Notes: generated from the letters alone by a model not told the origin. 8,001 nucleotides of DNA from Microcaldota archaeon (GCA_025058915.1 JANXEC010000022.1:1-8001), one strand, 5' to 3'. Counted from the first letter of the stretch, positions 1 to 6,575 are shown. Program-made: numbers and translations.

Positions 1-1814
1 AGTTAGAATCTATAATTCAGACATTCTATCGAGGTTACTACATGAATGCCTGGGCATTGATAGTACGATCATCCAAAGGAGTCTGGGCAGGAATATCTGA
101 ATACAGAGGTGCTGATATTGCAGCTACCTTCTATGCTGGAAGTGGATTGTTCTGGCCTTATTACATAGCAACTATGTATAGAATTCTAGATCAACCTTCT
201 ATACTCTCCTCTGATGGAGCCATAAGGAGTAGAAGAATCACAGAAGGAGTATACAACAATCTCCTACCTCAATATGACCCTACTCTCTTTGATCTCATGT
301 TTGCAAACAACATGATGAGACTCCATATAGCTAATTACTTTGCAAACAGATATGATAACCCTAGTTGGATGGCTGAGTTCCTGTTGCTGAGGAGGTCTCC
401 TGATAATTTCTACTCTGTTCTGTCCAGAGTCACGAGCATGGTATCTCTACTAGGGGCAAAGTCTTGGCTACAGCCTCTATCAATAAGTTACATGAGAGAT
501 ATGATTGCTCATACCTACATGATATCTATGTTCTCGAGACTAGAATACTTCTCAAGACTATACAGAGGTATATACAAATCATATGCAACTAGCTCTTCCA
601 TAGATACTCCTGGACTCAGAACACCATTCACAAACAACATACAGGATGCAGATGCAGCTCTGATAACAAGATTCAGTTCAGCCAAGCAATTCAACAGATA
701 CCCTCCATCAGATCTACCATACATCCATGCTAGAGCATACTTACCATTGCTCTTCTCCGGTAATGAGTTTGGTTATTGGTATCCTATATCGTTATACTCT
801 ACTATCATAGGTATGACGTTGTTTGGACTGCCTTTTGGATATGTTGCTGATAACATAGAGAGAATTCTCGGTCCAAATATAGTGCCTGCCCTACAGAATT
901 GGTTGAACTACAGAGCAACTAGGATCAGAGCAACAGAGGGATTATTAGTATCAGATTGGGAGGAGAAACTACTAACATACAGACTCTCTCTATTCTTCCA
1001 CCACTGGCTCTCTCCATTCATAGGTACATATTACGATCTCCCAGGATATGGACATATTGATCAGGCATCAGGAAAAGTAGTGATGGGACCTCTGAATGAG
1101 AGAATATTGTTAGGTAGAGATATCTATGTAGATAGATACAATCTCAATCTCAGGAGATGGGGCAGATACTTCGGTTACTACGAGGAGAGAATGTATTATT
1201 CTGATATAGTTGCATCTGTAACCTATCCATTCATGATGTTTCCTTCAATATATGTATTCAATCCACTATCTCTGGCCCTAAAGCTCATACCAACATCACA
1301 GATAACTTCATATCCAAAGGCATTGGTAGAGGATTATATATTACCTTACACTTCACTTGCTGGCCTGATGACACTAGGGAGGAAGGCTCTGGCATACAGT
1401 CTGTATCCTGTCCTACCAACAACTGTATTCAGAGCACTTGCCAGTGATATGATATCAGAGAGTCGTACATCACTGACGAGATGGAATCCTGTTGCAGATG
1501 CAACACAGTACATAGATCAAATAGTAACTGCAACAGGATACAACACAACTCCAGAGTCATACATGAGACTCTCTGATAGTCTGTATGAGTCAAGTATGAA
1601 GTACAGAGGAGTCAGCAGATATAGAAATCCAGAGGCCTTTGGTGAAGATATATCAGAGACCAGAACCAGAACTGTGGTAAAGGCAGAGATGCTCTACACA
1701 CCTATTACAGGCAGAGATGTGATCGTGAACAACAGACTGAGAGCTCTGTACACAGAGAAGATCAGAAGGATCTCGAATGCAGGAGCCGAGAACAATCCAC
1801 CAACAGGAGGATAA
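1..1814 (+). CDS. Large Tyr/Arg-rich, Cys-free protein of unknown function (C-terminal part, 5' truncated)
   Basis: I do not recognise this protein. The reading frame is open to the left edge of the window (first full codon at 3), so the ATG at 42 is probably an internal Met and the gene starts outside. The visible 603 residues contain no cysteine, about 50 tyrosines, and roughly 46 Arg against only about 12 Lys. From the Met at 42, hydrophobic stretches near residues 247-268 (Pro/Gly-containing), 314-330, 389-415 and 430-465 could be membrane-embedded or buried, but none is a textbook transmembrane helix. The tail is flexible and polar (NNPPTGG). It ends 32 nt before a class III prepilin gene on the same strand, so a surface or envelope role is possible by association only. 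Alternatives are a giant membrane protein or a structural/secreted protein. Confidence is high that it is coding and low for any function. Confidence 0.85.
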   Translation, partial: LESIIQTFYRGYYMNAWALIVRSSKGVWAGISEYRGADIAATFYAGSGLFWPYYIATMYRILDQPSILSSDGAIRSRRITEGVYNNLLPQYDPTLFDLMFANNMMRLHIANYFANRYDNPSWMAEFLLLRRSPDNFYSVLSRVTSMVSLLGAKSWLQPLSISYMRDMIAHTYMISMFSRLEYFSRLYRGIYKSYATSSSIDTPGLRTPFTNNIQDADAALITRFSSAKQFNRYPPSDLPYIHARAYLPLLFSGNEFGYWYPISLYSTIIGMTLFGLPFGYVADNIERILGPNIVPALQNWLNYRATRIRATEGLLVSDWEEKLLTYRLSLFFHHWLSPFIGTYYDLPGYGHIDQASGKVVMGPLNERILLGRDIYVDRYNLNLRRWGRYFGYYEERMYYSDIVASVTYPFMMFPSIYVFNPLSLALKLIPTSQITSYPKALVEDYILPYTSLAGLMTLGRKALAYSLYPVLPTTVFRALASDMISESRTSLTRWNPVADATQYIDQIVTATGYNTTPESYMRLSDSLYESSMKYRGVSRYRNPEAFGEDISETRTRTVVKAEMLYTPITGRDVIVNNRLRALYTEKIRRISNAGAENNPPTGG

Positions 1815-1822
1815 TTTTTAAT
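1815..1822 (+). promoter_or_regulatory. Putative TATA box for the pilin gene
   Basis: TTTTTAAT begins immediately after the TAA stop of the upstream gene, with its centre 28-29 nt before the ATG at 1847. That spacing would put transcription start at or within a few bases of the start codon, a leaderless arrangement common in archaea. No purine-rich Shine-Dalgarno lies just ahead of the ATG. A second A/T run at 1833-1840 is too close to the start to act as a TATA box for a message containing this ATG. Confidence 0.45.
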
Positions 1823-1846
1823 GCAGATCCCCTATATAATAGAACT

Positions 1847-2266
1847 ATGAGAGCTCAGATATCACTAGAGTTCCTGTATGTTAATTCCATAGCTATCATC
1901 ACAACATTATTTGTGATAAGTCTGTTTGTATCGTATTTTTCATCATCCTTTGCACTACCGGAGAGATGTGTAATGCCCTACTTTCTGAGCTGTGAGTCTA
2001 TGTACATTAACTCAACACACCTGATAATCAATCTCAGGAATAACTTTGATTATAGCCTAAGTATAACCCGAATAGAGTTCAAGAATACTACCTATCAACT
2101 ATCAATCCGATTGAATAGAGGTGAGAATTCCACCATAATCCTAAGTAACATAGGATTATCGAAGAACAGTAATGCAGCAGAGACAATTAGAGTGTTCTAT
2201 AGACCAGATGGAGCGAACACTGAATTTCTGATGAACGGGAGGATCTCAGGTAGGGTGAGAGAATGA
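1847..2266 (+). CDS. Class III signal peptide prepilin (type IV pilin-like surface protein)
   Basis: A 139-residue secreted pilin-like protein. The N-terminus MRAQISLEFL carries the archaeal class III signature QxSxE (Q4, S6, E8), with cleavage expected between Ala3 and Gln4 by an EppA/FlaK-type prepilin peptidase. A hydrophobic assembly/membrane helix covers about residues 9-31. The rest (about 38-139) is a beta-rich head with two cysteines (C41, C49) that could form a disulfide, and three N-glycosylation sequons (N55, N80, N94). Such pilins assemble into, or anchor in, surface filaments through the conserved N-terminal helix. The start is fixed by the signal motif and by a TATA-like element about 28 nt upstream. 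It overlaps the next gene by ATGA, implying co-transcription and translational coupling. Whether it builds a pilus or serves as a membrane-tethered accessory subunit cannot be told from sequence. Confidence 0.85.
   Translation: MRAQISLEFLYVNSIAIITTLFVISLFVSYFSSSFALPERCVMPYFLSCESMYINSTHLIINLRNNFDYSLSITRIEFKNTTYQLSIRLNRGENSTIILSNIGLSKNSNAAETIRVFYRPDGANTEFLMNGRISGRVRE
2254..2258 (+). promoter_or_regulatory. Shine-Dalgarno-like GGTGA for the overlapping downstream gene
   Basis: GGTGA matches the core complementary to the archaeal 16S rRNA 3' end and lies 4 nt before the ATG at 2263, inside the end of the pilin gene. The in-frame TAG at 2251-2253 rules out an earlier start. This site plus the ATGA overlap supports re-initiation at 2263, unlike the other start codons here, which look leaderless. 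Confidence 0.4.
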
Positions 2267-3093
2267 ATATCGTATTCAGGGATGGAGGTTATATTCCTAT
2301 TGATAGAGAGATCGAACTACCTAACAGTGTGAATTATAATTCTATCATAGGCAGATATCAAATACAATTCAGAGATGCAGGACTCGTGATAATTCCAAAG
2401 ATCTCTCCAGTATTGTTCCTAACCAGAGACCTGTACTGGAGTGGGGATCATTTTCTGATCTATCAAGGTGACGATGTGTTACTGAACCTAGGGGCAAAGA
2501 TATACAACAGAACAGATATCAATATGGAGAATGCTGATTTCAGACTGAACGATACAGAACTAGATTCCAACAATCCTAGCTACAGTATGTTTGAGATATA
2601 TAACATAGATGTGAAACAGAACAGTATAGTATCTGCAACGATTTCAGAACACATATATAACGCTGAGGTAAAGAATATTATATATGATTCTATCCACAAT
2701 CCAACCCCTGTATGCTACAGATCAATCACATTCAAACCAGATGTATCAATACCAAGAGGAATTGTAACCATAATGGGATTTATAGAGAGGAACATAACGA
2801 TCTCAACAATAGATTCAACAATAATGGATCAAGAGACTTATGTGAAGATATATGAAAATCCTGTAATCAGATCATCTCTGAAGGTAAATGAAACAGACAA
2901 TATCAAGTCTATAACAATGATACTGGAAAACAATTCAGATGTCAACCAAGAGCTATCTATAATTCTTGATCTGAACACCAGCATACCTGTAGATTATGAA
3001 GGGGATCTAGAGTATAGGAATGGTAAGTTGTTCAGAGATATCATTCTGTCATCTAGATCAAAGAAGGAACTCACTGCATCAATAGTTTTTTAA
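2263..3093 (+). CDS. Beta-rich DUF4139-like protein lacking a signal peptide; paralogue of the next gene
   Basis: A 276-residue protein related to the product of 3116-4420. Three blocks align between them: residues 3-36 (FRD...DREIEL...GRY) with 35-68 of the neighbour (YRD...DREVDL...GRY); 57-96 (LYWSG...LNLGAKIYNRTD) with 140-179 (LSWKG...LEVGFIITNNNR); and about 155-184 plus the C-terminus (FKPDVSIPRGIVTI) with 267-294 (KFRTNLDIPSGTIDI). This layout resembles the DUF4139 family of beta-sandwich surface/envelope proteins; that assignment is from remembered family patterns. Unlike its paralogue it has no N-terminal membrane segment and lacks an internal insert of about 45 residues. It carries six N-glycosylation sequons (near residues 82, 96, 177, 209, 223, 238) and one cysteine (C151). 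The start is certain because an in-frame stop lies 4 codons upstream. Function unknown; by context it may dock on the pilin or on the anchored paralogue. Confidence 0.75.
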   Translation: MNIVFRDGGYIPIDREIELPNSVNYNSIIGRYQIQFRDAGLVIIPKISPVLFLTRDLYWSGDHFLIYQGDDVLLNLGAKIYNRTDINMENADFRLNDTELDSNNPSYSMFEIYNIDVKQNSIVSATISEHIYNAEVKNIIYDSIHNPTPVCYRSITFKPDVSIPRGIVTIMGFIERNITISTIDSTIMDQETYVKIYENPVIRSSLKVNETDNIKSITMILENNSDVNQELSIILDLNTSIPVDYEGDLEYRNGKLFRDIILSSRSKKELTASIVF

Positions 3094-3095
3094 AA
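3086..3095 (+). promoter_or_regulatory. Putative TATA box overlapping the upstream stop codon
   Basis: TTTTTTAAAA spans the final Phe codon and TAA stop of the preceding gene. The centre of its palindromic TTTTAAAA core is 24-25 nt before the ATG at 3116, consistent with a leaderless internal promoter that lets the second DUF4139-like gene be made independently of the pilin message. Confidence 0.4.
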
Positions 3096-3115
3096 GTTAC
3101 AATCTTATCATAATT

Positions 3116-4420
3116 ATGATATCAAATAACTACATATATATACTTCTAATAGTAGTGGCTGTTCTTGGTTTTGTATTCCTATCAGCAAACAATCCAAAAG
3201 TATCTACAGATGAAATAAGTATATACAGAGATTCTGCTTTGATAAGAGTGGTAGATAGAGAGGTAGATTTAGGAGATCTTGATATCATAAACATCTATGG
3301 CAGATATATAATGTATGTGGATCAGAATGTAGTTGGGAAGAAGGTGAAGTTCATATGGAACAACAGAGAGATGGAGGGAACTGTTGAGAAACTATCTGAT
3401 GATTTTGCTATAGTGAGAGACAATGATGGATACTATCATAGAATACATATCAATCAATTACTGTTCAAGGATCGAGAGATCAGAAGAATCGTACTCGATC
3501 CTGATAGAGAGGTATATGTACATATAGATAAACTGAGCTGGAAAGGATCCTCCTCACTGAACCTCCACTTACAAGATGATACACTGGAAGTTGGTTTTAT
3601 AATCACAAACAACAATAGAGTAGACTTCAGAGCAGATGTGCTGAAATTGATAGATACCAATATGAAAGTTCCATTCTATACCTATCCGATTCTCCACAGA
3701 GCCGCAGATTCAGATAGTGGATCTGTTGATGTAAGAGAAATAATGGATAGTAGAATGGTATACAAGATAACAAACATACACATCCCAGCTATGTCTAAGA
3801 TATCAAGAGCAGTTCAGAGTTCCAGAGTCTCTGTGAACAGAACAAACCACATAGATTTCTATCTACCTTTGTATACTGAGAGATTCTCTGTCCAAGGTAA
3901 TCCTATGTTGATGTTGAAATTCAGAACGAATCTAGATATACCAAGCGGTACTATCGATATATATGATGATACCAGATTCGTAACATTTCCTGGAACTAAC
4001 TACCATCCTGGATCTGTAGAGGTAGAGCCTGGTCGTTGGGCGAACATAACCATTGACAAAGCTGAGGTAGATGTTAAGTTAGTGAAATCTATAGATATTC
4101 CATACTATCCAAAGGGCTCAGATGTAGAACTTAGTCTATGGGAAAACAGGAAGATTCAGTACAAAATAGATGTATTAAACACTATCAACAGATGCTCGGC
4201 AGGTATCTGTACACCTGAAGTTGTGTCTTCAGACATAACAATCACACTCAAGAACCTGAACAACCATACTGAGAGAGTAGATCTGAGGATCTATGTGAAT
4301 AATAACATGGATGTTGAGTCAGATCAGGTAGTGGTTGATGGAAACAAACTGCTTACTACAGTATATCTATCACCAGAGGAAGAGAGAATTATTCAGATAT
4401 CTCTAGTAAAGAGAGGGTGA
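3116..4420 (+). CDS. Membrane-anchored DUF4139-like beta-rich surface protein
   Basis: A 434-residue protein with an uncharged hydrophobic N-terminal segment at about residues 6-24, best read as a signal anchor with the rest outside the cell. Residues 33-68 and 74-117 resemble the N-terminal part of DUF4139 proteins: a short strand-rich RDSALIRVVDREVDL block, then a small beta module (GKKVKF...EGTVEKL...DGYYHRI). Residues 138-434 match the DUF4139 pattern of beta strands ending with an IPSGTIDIYDD block (275-285), a PGRWANITI block (305-313) and a final strand pair with conserved NN/NL turns. Three N-glycosylation sequons (N241, N310, N383) and a Cys pair (C360, C365) fit an extracytoplasmic site. 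Family members are mostly uncharacterised, so no reaction is assigned. The gene is a paralogue of the preceding one and follows it after 22 nt; it ends 1 nt before the convergent tRNA gene. The DUF4139 call is by eye and moderate in confidence. Confidence 0.78.
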   Translation: MISNNYIYILLIVVAVLGFVFLSANNPKVSTDEISIYRDSALIRVVDREVDLGDLDIINIYGRYIMYVDQNVVGKKVKFIWNNREMEGTVEKLSDDFAIVRDNDGYYHRIHINQLLFKDREIRRIVLDPDREVYVHIDKLSWKGSSSLNLHLQDDTLEVGFIITNNNRVDFRADVLKLIDTNMKVPFYTYPILHRAADSDSGSVDVREIMDSRMVYKITNIHIPAMSKISRAVQSSRVSVNRTNHIDFYLPLYTERFSVQGNPMLMLKFRTNLDIPSGTIDIYDDTRFVTFPGTNYHPGSVEVEPGRWANITIDKAEVDVKLVKSIDIPYYPKGSDVELSLWENRKIQYKIDVLNTINRCSAGICTPEVVSSDITITLKNLNNHTERVDLRIYVNNNMDVESDQVVVDGNKLLTTVYLSPEEERIIQISLVKRG

Positions 4421-4421
4421 A

Positions 4422-4505
4422 CGCCGGGAGAGGGATTCGAACCCCCGAACCCTTTCGGGCACTGGATCTCAAGTCCAGCGCAATCGACCACTCTGCCATC
4501 CCGGC
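4422..4505 (-). tRNA. tRNA-Ser (anticodon UGA)
   Basis: An 84-nt class II tRNA reads on the minus strand from 4505 to 4422. The acceptor stem GCCGGGA/TCCCGGC pairs perfectly and is followed by discriminator G73, as in serine tRNAs. The D arm has a 3-bp GCA/TGC stem. The anticodon arm is CTGGA/TCCAG with loop CTTGAGA, giving anticodon TGA (plus-strand TCA at 4469-4471), which reads UCA and other UCN codons. A long variable arm GCCC-GAAA-GGGT is diagnostic for Ser/Leu type. The T arm GGGGG/CCCTC has one G-T pair around TTCGAAT. No 3' CCA is encoded, so it must be added after transcription. No intron is present and no clear T-run follows the 3' end. The high G+C and CpG content stands out against the surrounding sequence. 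Confidence 0.97.
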
Positions 4506-4523
4506 AATTCCTAAATTACCTGA

Positions 4524-4540
4524 AACGTTTTAAAAATGTT
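4524..4540. promoter_or_regulatory. Palindromic TATA element shared by tRNA-Ser and the divergent gene
   Basis: The self-complementary octamer TTTTAAAA (4528-4535) lies inside an imperfect inverted repeat (AACGTTTT / AAAAATGTT). Its centre at 4531.5 is 26.5 nt from both the tRNA 5' end (4505, minus) and the GTG start at 4558 (plus), the distance expected for TBP sites in archaea. One site could therefore serve both directions. A second palindrome, TTTATAAA at 4549-4556, is another candidate for the tRNA if its transcript has a leader of about 20 nt, but it is too close to serve the GTG. Confidence 0.45.
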
Positions 4541-4557
4541 CTACTATTTTTATAAAC

Positions 4558-5640
4558 GTGTACAGATTCAACCAAAAATCATTTGCAGATAAGAACAAAG
4601 ATAAGATAGAGCTGATCAAACAATTCGGAAAACACACGCTACTACTCTATGCAGATCTAGAGAGCATGCAGATCATTGAAGATAGTAATATAGTGGCATT
4701 AGCTCAGAAGTATGGAGTGGATAGTGGCAAACTCATGCAATTTCTGAAGAGCAGAAACATAATAGTCGAGGTAACTACAGACACCAAACCTCCTGAAGCC
4801 AAGCCACAAGACAACACTATCCAGGAGAGGCCTCAGGAAACAATCCAACCAGAACCACCTCCCAAACCCAGTATAGATGTAAATGAACTTACACCTGCAG
4901 AGAGAAATGTATATAATAAATACGGAGAGAACGGAGTAAAAGTGTTAAGAGTTTATGATCCTAAGAAGAGTTTCCTCCAGATATCAGAGGAAAGTGGAGT
5001 GAGTATAGATAGTGTTGTGGAGATATGTGATTACATAAGATCTGCAGATCTGGTGAGCACTCCAGAAACAGCCCAGACAAACAGATTCACACCTAAGATA
5101 GTGACTGACATAGATGAGATAGAGAATGAAGCCACAGATATAGATGAATTTGAGATAAACAAAGACCAGAAAGATCCTCTGAAGAAATATGTCATAAAAT
5201 ACAAACTCCCTCTCCACATAGCCGCAAAATTTGGGCAAGATGGTAAGATAGTTGAAAAATACATAGATCAGAATCCAAAGTTCAGAATCGTTGATGCTCT
5301 CATAGCTCTGAAGATGCCTATGAATAGATTCTTGGATATAATTCAATTCATATCCAAAGAGTATGGAATAGTCAAAACCAGAAAGATCACCAGAAAGGAA
5401 CTCAGATCTGCATATGGTTATGATAGCTATGCAGTCTACAAGAAACATGGGATCCATGGATTGATACTCTACAATCTACTGGGAGGGGATATAGGTGTTG
5501 AGGAATCGATAAGACAATACGTTAGGATCTCTGGGGATAGAGACCCTCAAAAAATAGCATCTATAATAAACTCTATAAACGAAGTGTTGGGTGTGAGAGC
5601 AGTAATAGATGAGAGTGCGGTTGAGAGAGCTCTGAAATAA
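4558..5640 (+). CDS. Unidentified four-repeat helical protein with Pro-rich and acidic linkers
   Basis: A 360-residue cytoplasmic protein that I cannot name. Four copies of a divergent unit of about 50 residues are visible, at about 19-72, 118-167, 221-273 and 291-349. Each opens with K-[FYH]-G, mostly K-[FYH]-G-x2-G (KYGENG 121-126, KFGQDG 224-229, KHGIHG 296-301; FGK at 23-25 in the first). Each then has a helical stretch, a turn (GV at 53 and 147, MP at 253, G at 326) and an amphipathic helix (SGKLMQFLKS, IDSVVEICDYI, MNRFLDIIQFI, PQKIASIINSI) ending in a beta-like hydrophobic. This spacing recalls winged-helix DNA- or RNA-binding units. A Pro/Gln-rich linker (77-106) separates copies 1 and 2, and an acidic linker (183-208) separates 2 and 3. 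There is no signal peptide. The start is GTG, since the frame is closed upstream (TAA at 4531) and the first ATG would cut copy 1. A role in transcription or chromatin is possible but unproven. Confidence 0.8.
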   Translation: MYRFNQKSFADKNKDKIELIKQFGKHTLLLYADLESMQIIEDSNIVALAQKYGVDSGKLMQFLKSRNIIVEVTTDTKPPEAKPQDNTIQERPQETIQPEPPPKPSIDVNELTPAERNVYNKYGENGVKVLRVYDPKKSFLQISEESGVSIDSVVEICDYIRSADLVSTPETAQTNRFTPKIVTDIDEIENEATDIDEFEINKDQKDPLKKYVIKYKLPLHIAAKFGQDGKIVEKYIDQNPKFRIVDALIALKMPMNRFLDIIQFISKEYGIVKTRKITRKELRSAYGYDSYAVYKKHGIHGLILYNLLGGDIGVEESIRQYVRISGDRDPQKIASIINSINEVLGVRAVIDESAVERALK

Positions 5641-5642
5641 GA

Positions 5643-5650
5643 TATATAAA
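5643..5650 (+). promoter_or_regulatory. Putative TATA box for the sppA-like gene
   Basis: TATATAAA begins 2 nt after the stop of the upstream gene, and its centre is 26-27 nt before the ATG at 5673, again pointing to leaderless transcription. TATAAAA at 5663-5669 is too near the start codon to be the functional box. Confidence 0.5.
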
Positions 5651-5672
5651 ATTTTCACATGCTATAAAATAC

Positions 5673-6575
5673 ATGGAGAGAGATAAGATCTGGAAAGGAA
5701 TTGCTATATTGTCCATAGTCGGATTAATACTGATAGCTTTAATAAGTGCTATACTACTCATATTCACCTCTAAGCCCTCTCTGTCTATGGGGTCATGCAT
5801 AGGAGTGATCAACATAGATGGACCTATTTTTCTTAAGTCTCAAAGAGGTGGTTTCTCACAGTACCCTGGTGCAGAGGACTATGCAGAGGCAATTAGGAGA
5901 GCAGATAGGGATCCGACCATAAAAGGATTGTTTGTTGTTATCAACTCACCTGGAGGTGGTGTAGTTGCTAGCGATATCATATACAGGGAGCTCAAGAGAC
6001 TGAAGAAACCTAAGGTATCATACATAGAGGAGGTAGGTGCAAGCGGAGGATACTATGTGGCATTAGGAACTGATAGGATATATTCACATTACAACAGCTT
6101 GGTAGGTAATATAGGAGTAATAATGTATATAGAGAATTATGAGGGATTGATGGAAAAAATAGGGATTAACATAACAACAGTGAAATCCGGTAGATACAAA
6201 GATATAGGCAATCCTTTCAGAAAGGCTACTCAAGACGAGATCCAGATGATTCTAGAGATAGTAAATGAAACATACGGACAATTCGTGAGTATCCTGAAGG
6301 AATCTAGATATATATCAGAGGAATTGTTTGAGAATGTAACAGATGGTAGAATCATGACAGGTACAATGGCAAAGAGGATGGGATTGGTGGATGATGTAGG
6401 TCTCAAGAGAGACTTCCTATCGAAATTTGCAAATGAACTAAATGTTCCAGAGACTAACATATGTGACATAACTCCTAGTATCAAACCTCCCTCTTTGCTC
6501 TTCATGGAATCTCTGATCAGTATGTTAGATCCAAGGAACATATATGGAGACAGATATAGGCTCAGAGCTGAATAG
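5673..6575 (+). CDS. sppA: Signal peptide peptidase SppA-type serine protease (family S49)
   Basis: A 300-residue membrane-bound protease that cleaves signal peptides and membrane-protein remnants using a Ser/Lys dyad. One N-terminal transmembrane anchor (about residues 8-31) is followed by the S49 fold: GVINIDGPI (44-52), IKGLFVVINSPGGGV (83-97, oxyanion/nucleotide-like turn), then VGASGGYY (121-128) with nucleophile Ser124. KSGRYKDIGNPFR (171-183) holds the likely general base Lys176, 52 residues after the serine as in the bacterial short SppA enzymes. DGRIMTGTMAKRMGLVDDVG (224-243) is the usual C-terminal signature. The length matches the short, single-domain archaeal/Gram-positive form rather than the double-length E. 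coli enzyme. The TM helix orients the catalytic domain outside the cell. A TATA box lies 26 nt upstream, and the gene overlaps the next by 32 nt, so the two are likely co-transcribed. Confidence 0.93.
   Translation: MERDKIWKGIAILSIVGLILIALISAILLIFTSKPSLSMGSCIGVINIDGPIFLKSQRGGFSQYPGAEDYAEAIRRADRDPTIKGLFVVINSPGGGVVASDIIYRELKRLKKPKVSYIEEVGASGGYYVALGTDRIYSHYNSLVGNIGVIMYIENYEGLMEKIGINITTVKSGRYKDIGNPFRKATQDEIQMILEIVNETYGQFVSILKESRYISEELFENVTDGRIMTGTMAKRMGLVDDVGLKRDFLSKFANELNVPETNICDITPSIKPPSLLFMESLISMLDPRNIYGDRYRLRAE
6534..6537 (+). promoter_or_regulatory. Weak Shine-Dalgarno-like AGGA for the methyltransferase gene
   Basis: AGGA lies 6 nt before the ATG at 6544 within the sppA coding region. It is short, but it is the only purine motif near this start. 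Together with the 32-nt gene overlap it suggests translation from the sppA message. Confidence 0.25.

Noticed and set aside
42..44. ATG at 42 as the real start of the first gene
   Set aside because: The frame is open to the window edge with plausible coding residues (LESIIQTFYRGYY) before it, and no TATA or Shine-Dalgarno precedes it.
1833..1840. TATATAAT as the TATA box of the pilin gene
   Set aside because: Only about 10 nt before the ATG, too close for transcription to start upstream of the codon; TTTTTAAT at 1815 has the right spacing.
2251..2266. Programmed -1 frameshift fusing the pilin to the DUF4139-like protein
   Set aside because: Attractive because it would supply a membrane anchor, but the usable window 2254-2266 has no slippery heptamer, while a GGTGA site and ATGA overlap explain re-initiation.
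4984..5457. Long minus-strand reading frame inside the four-repeat protein gene
   Set aside because: Translation is Cys/Tyr/Ile-rich with no recognisable motif and lies wholly opposite a well-supported gene; it is a shadow of AGA/ATA-rich codons on the other strand. The same holds for minus-strand frames at 515-724, 3454-3660, 5573-5815 and 6230-6541, and for the plus frame at 7538-7756 opposite ileS.
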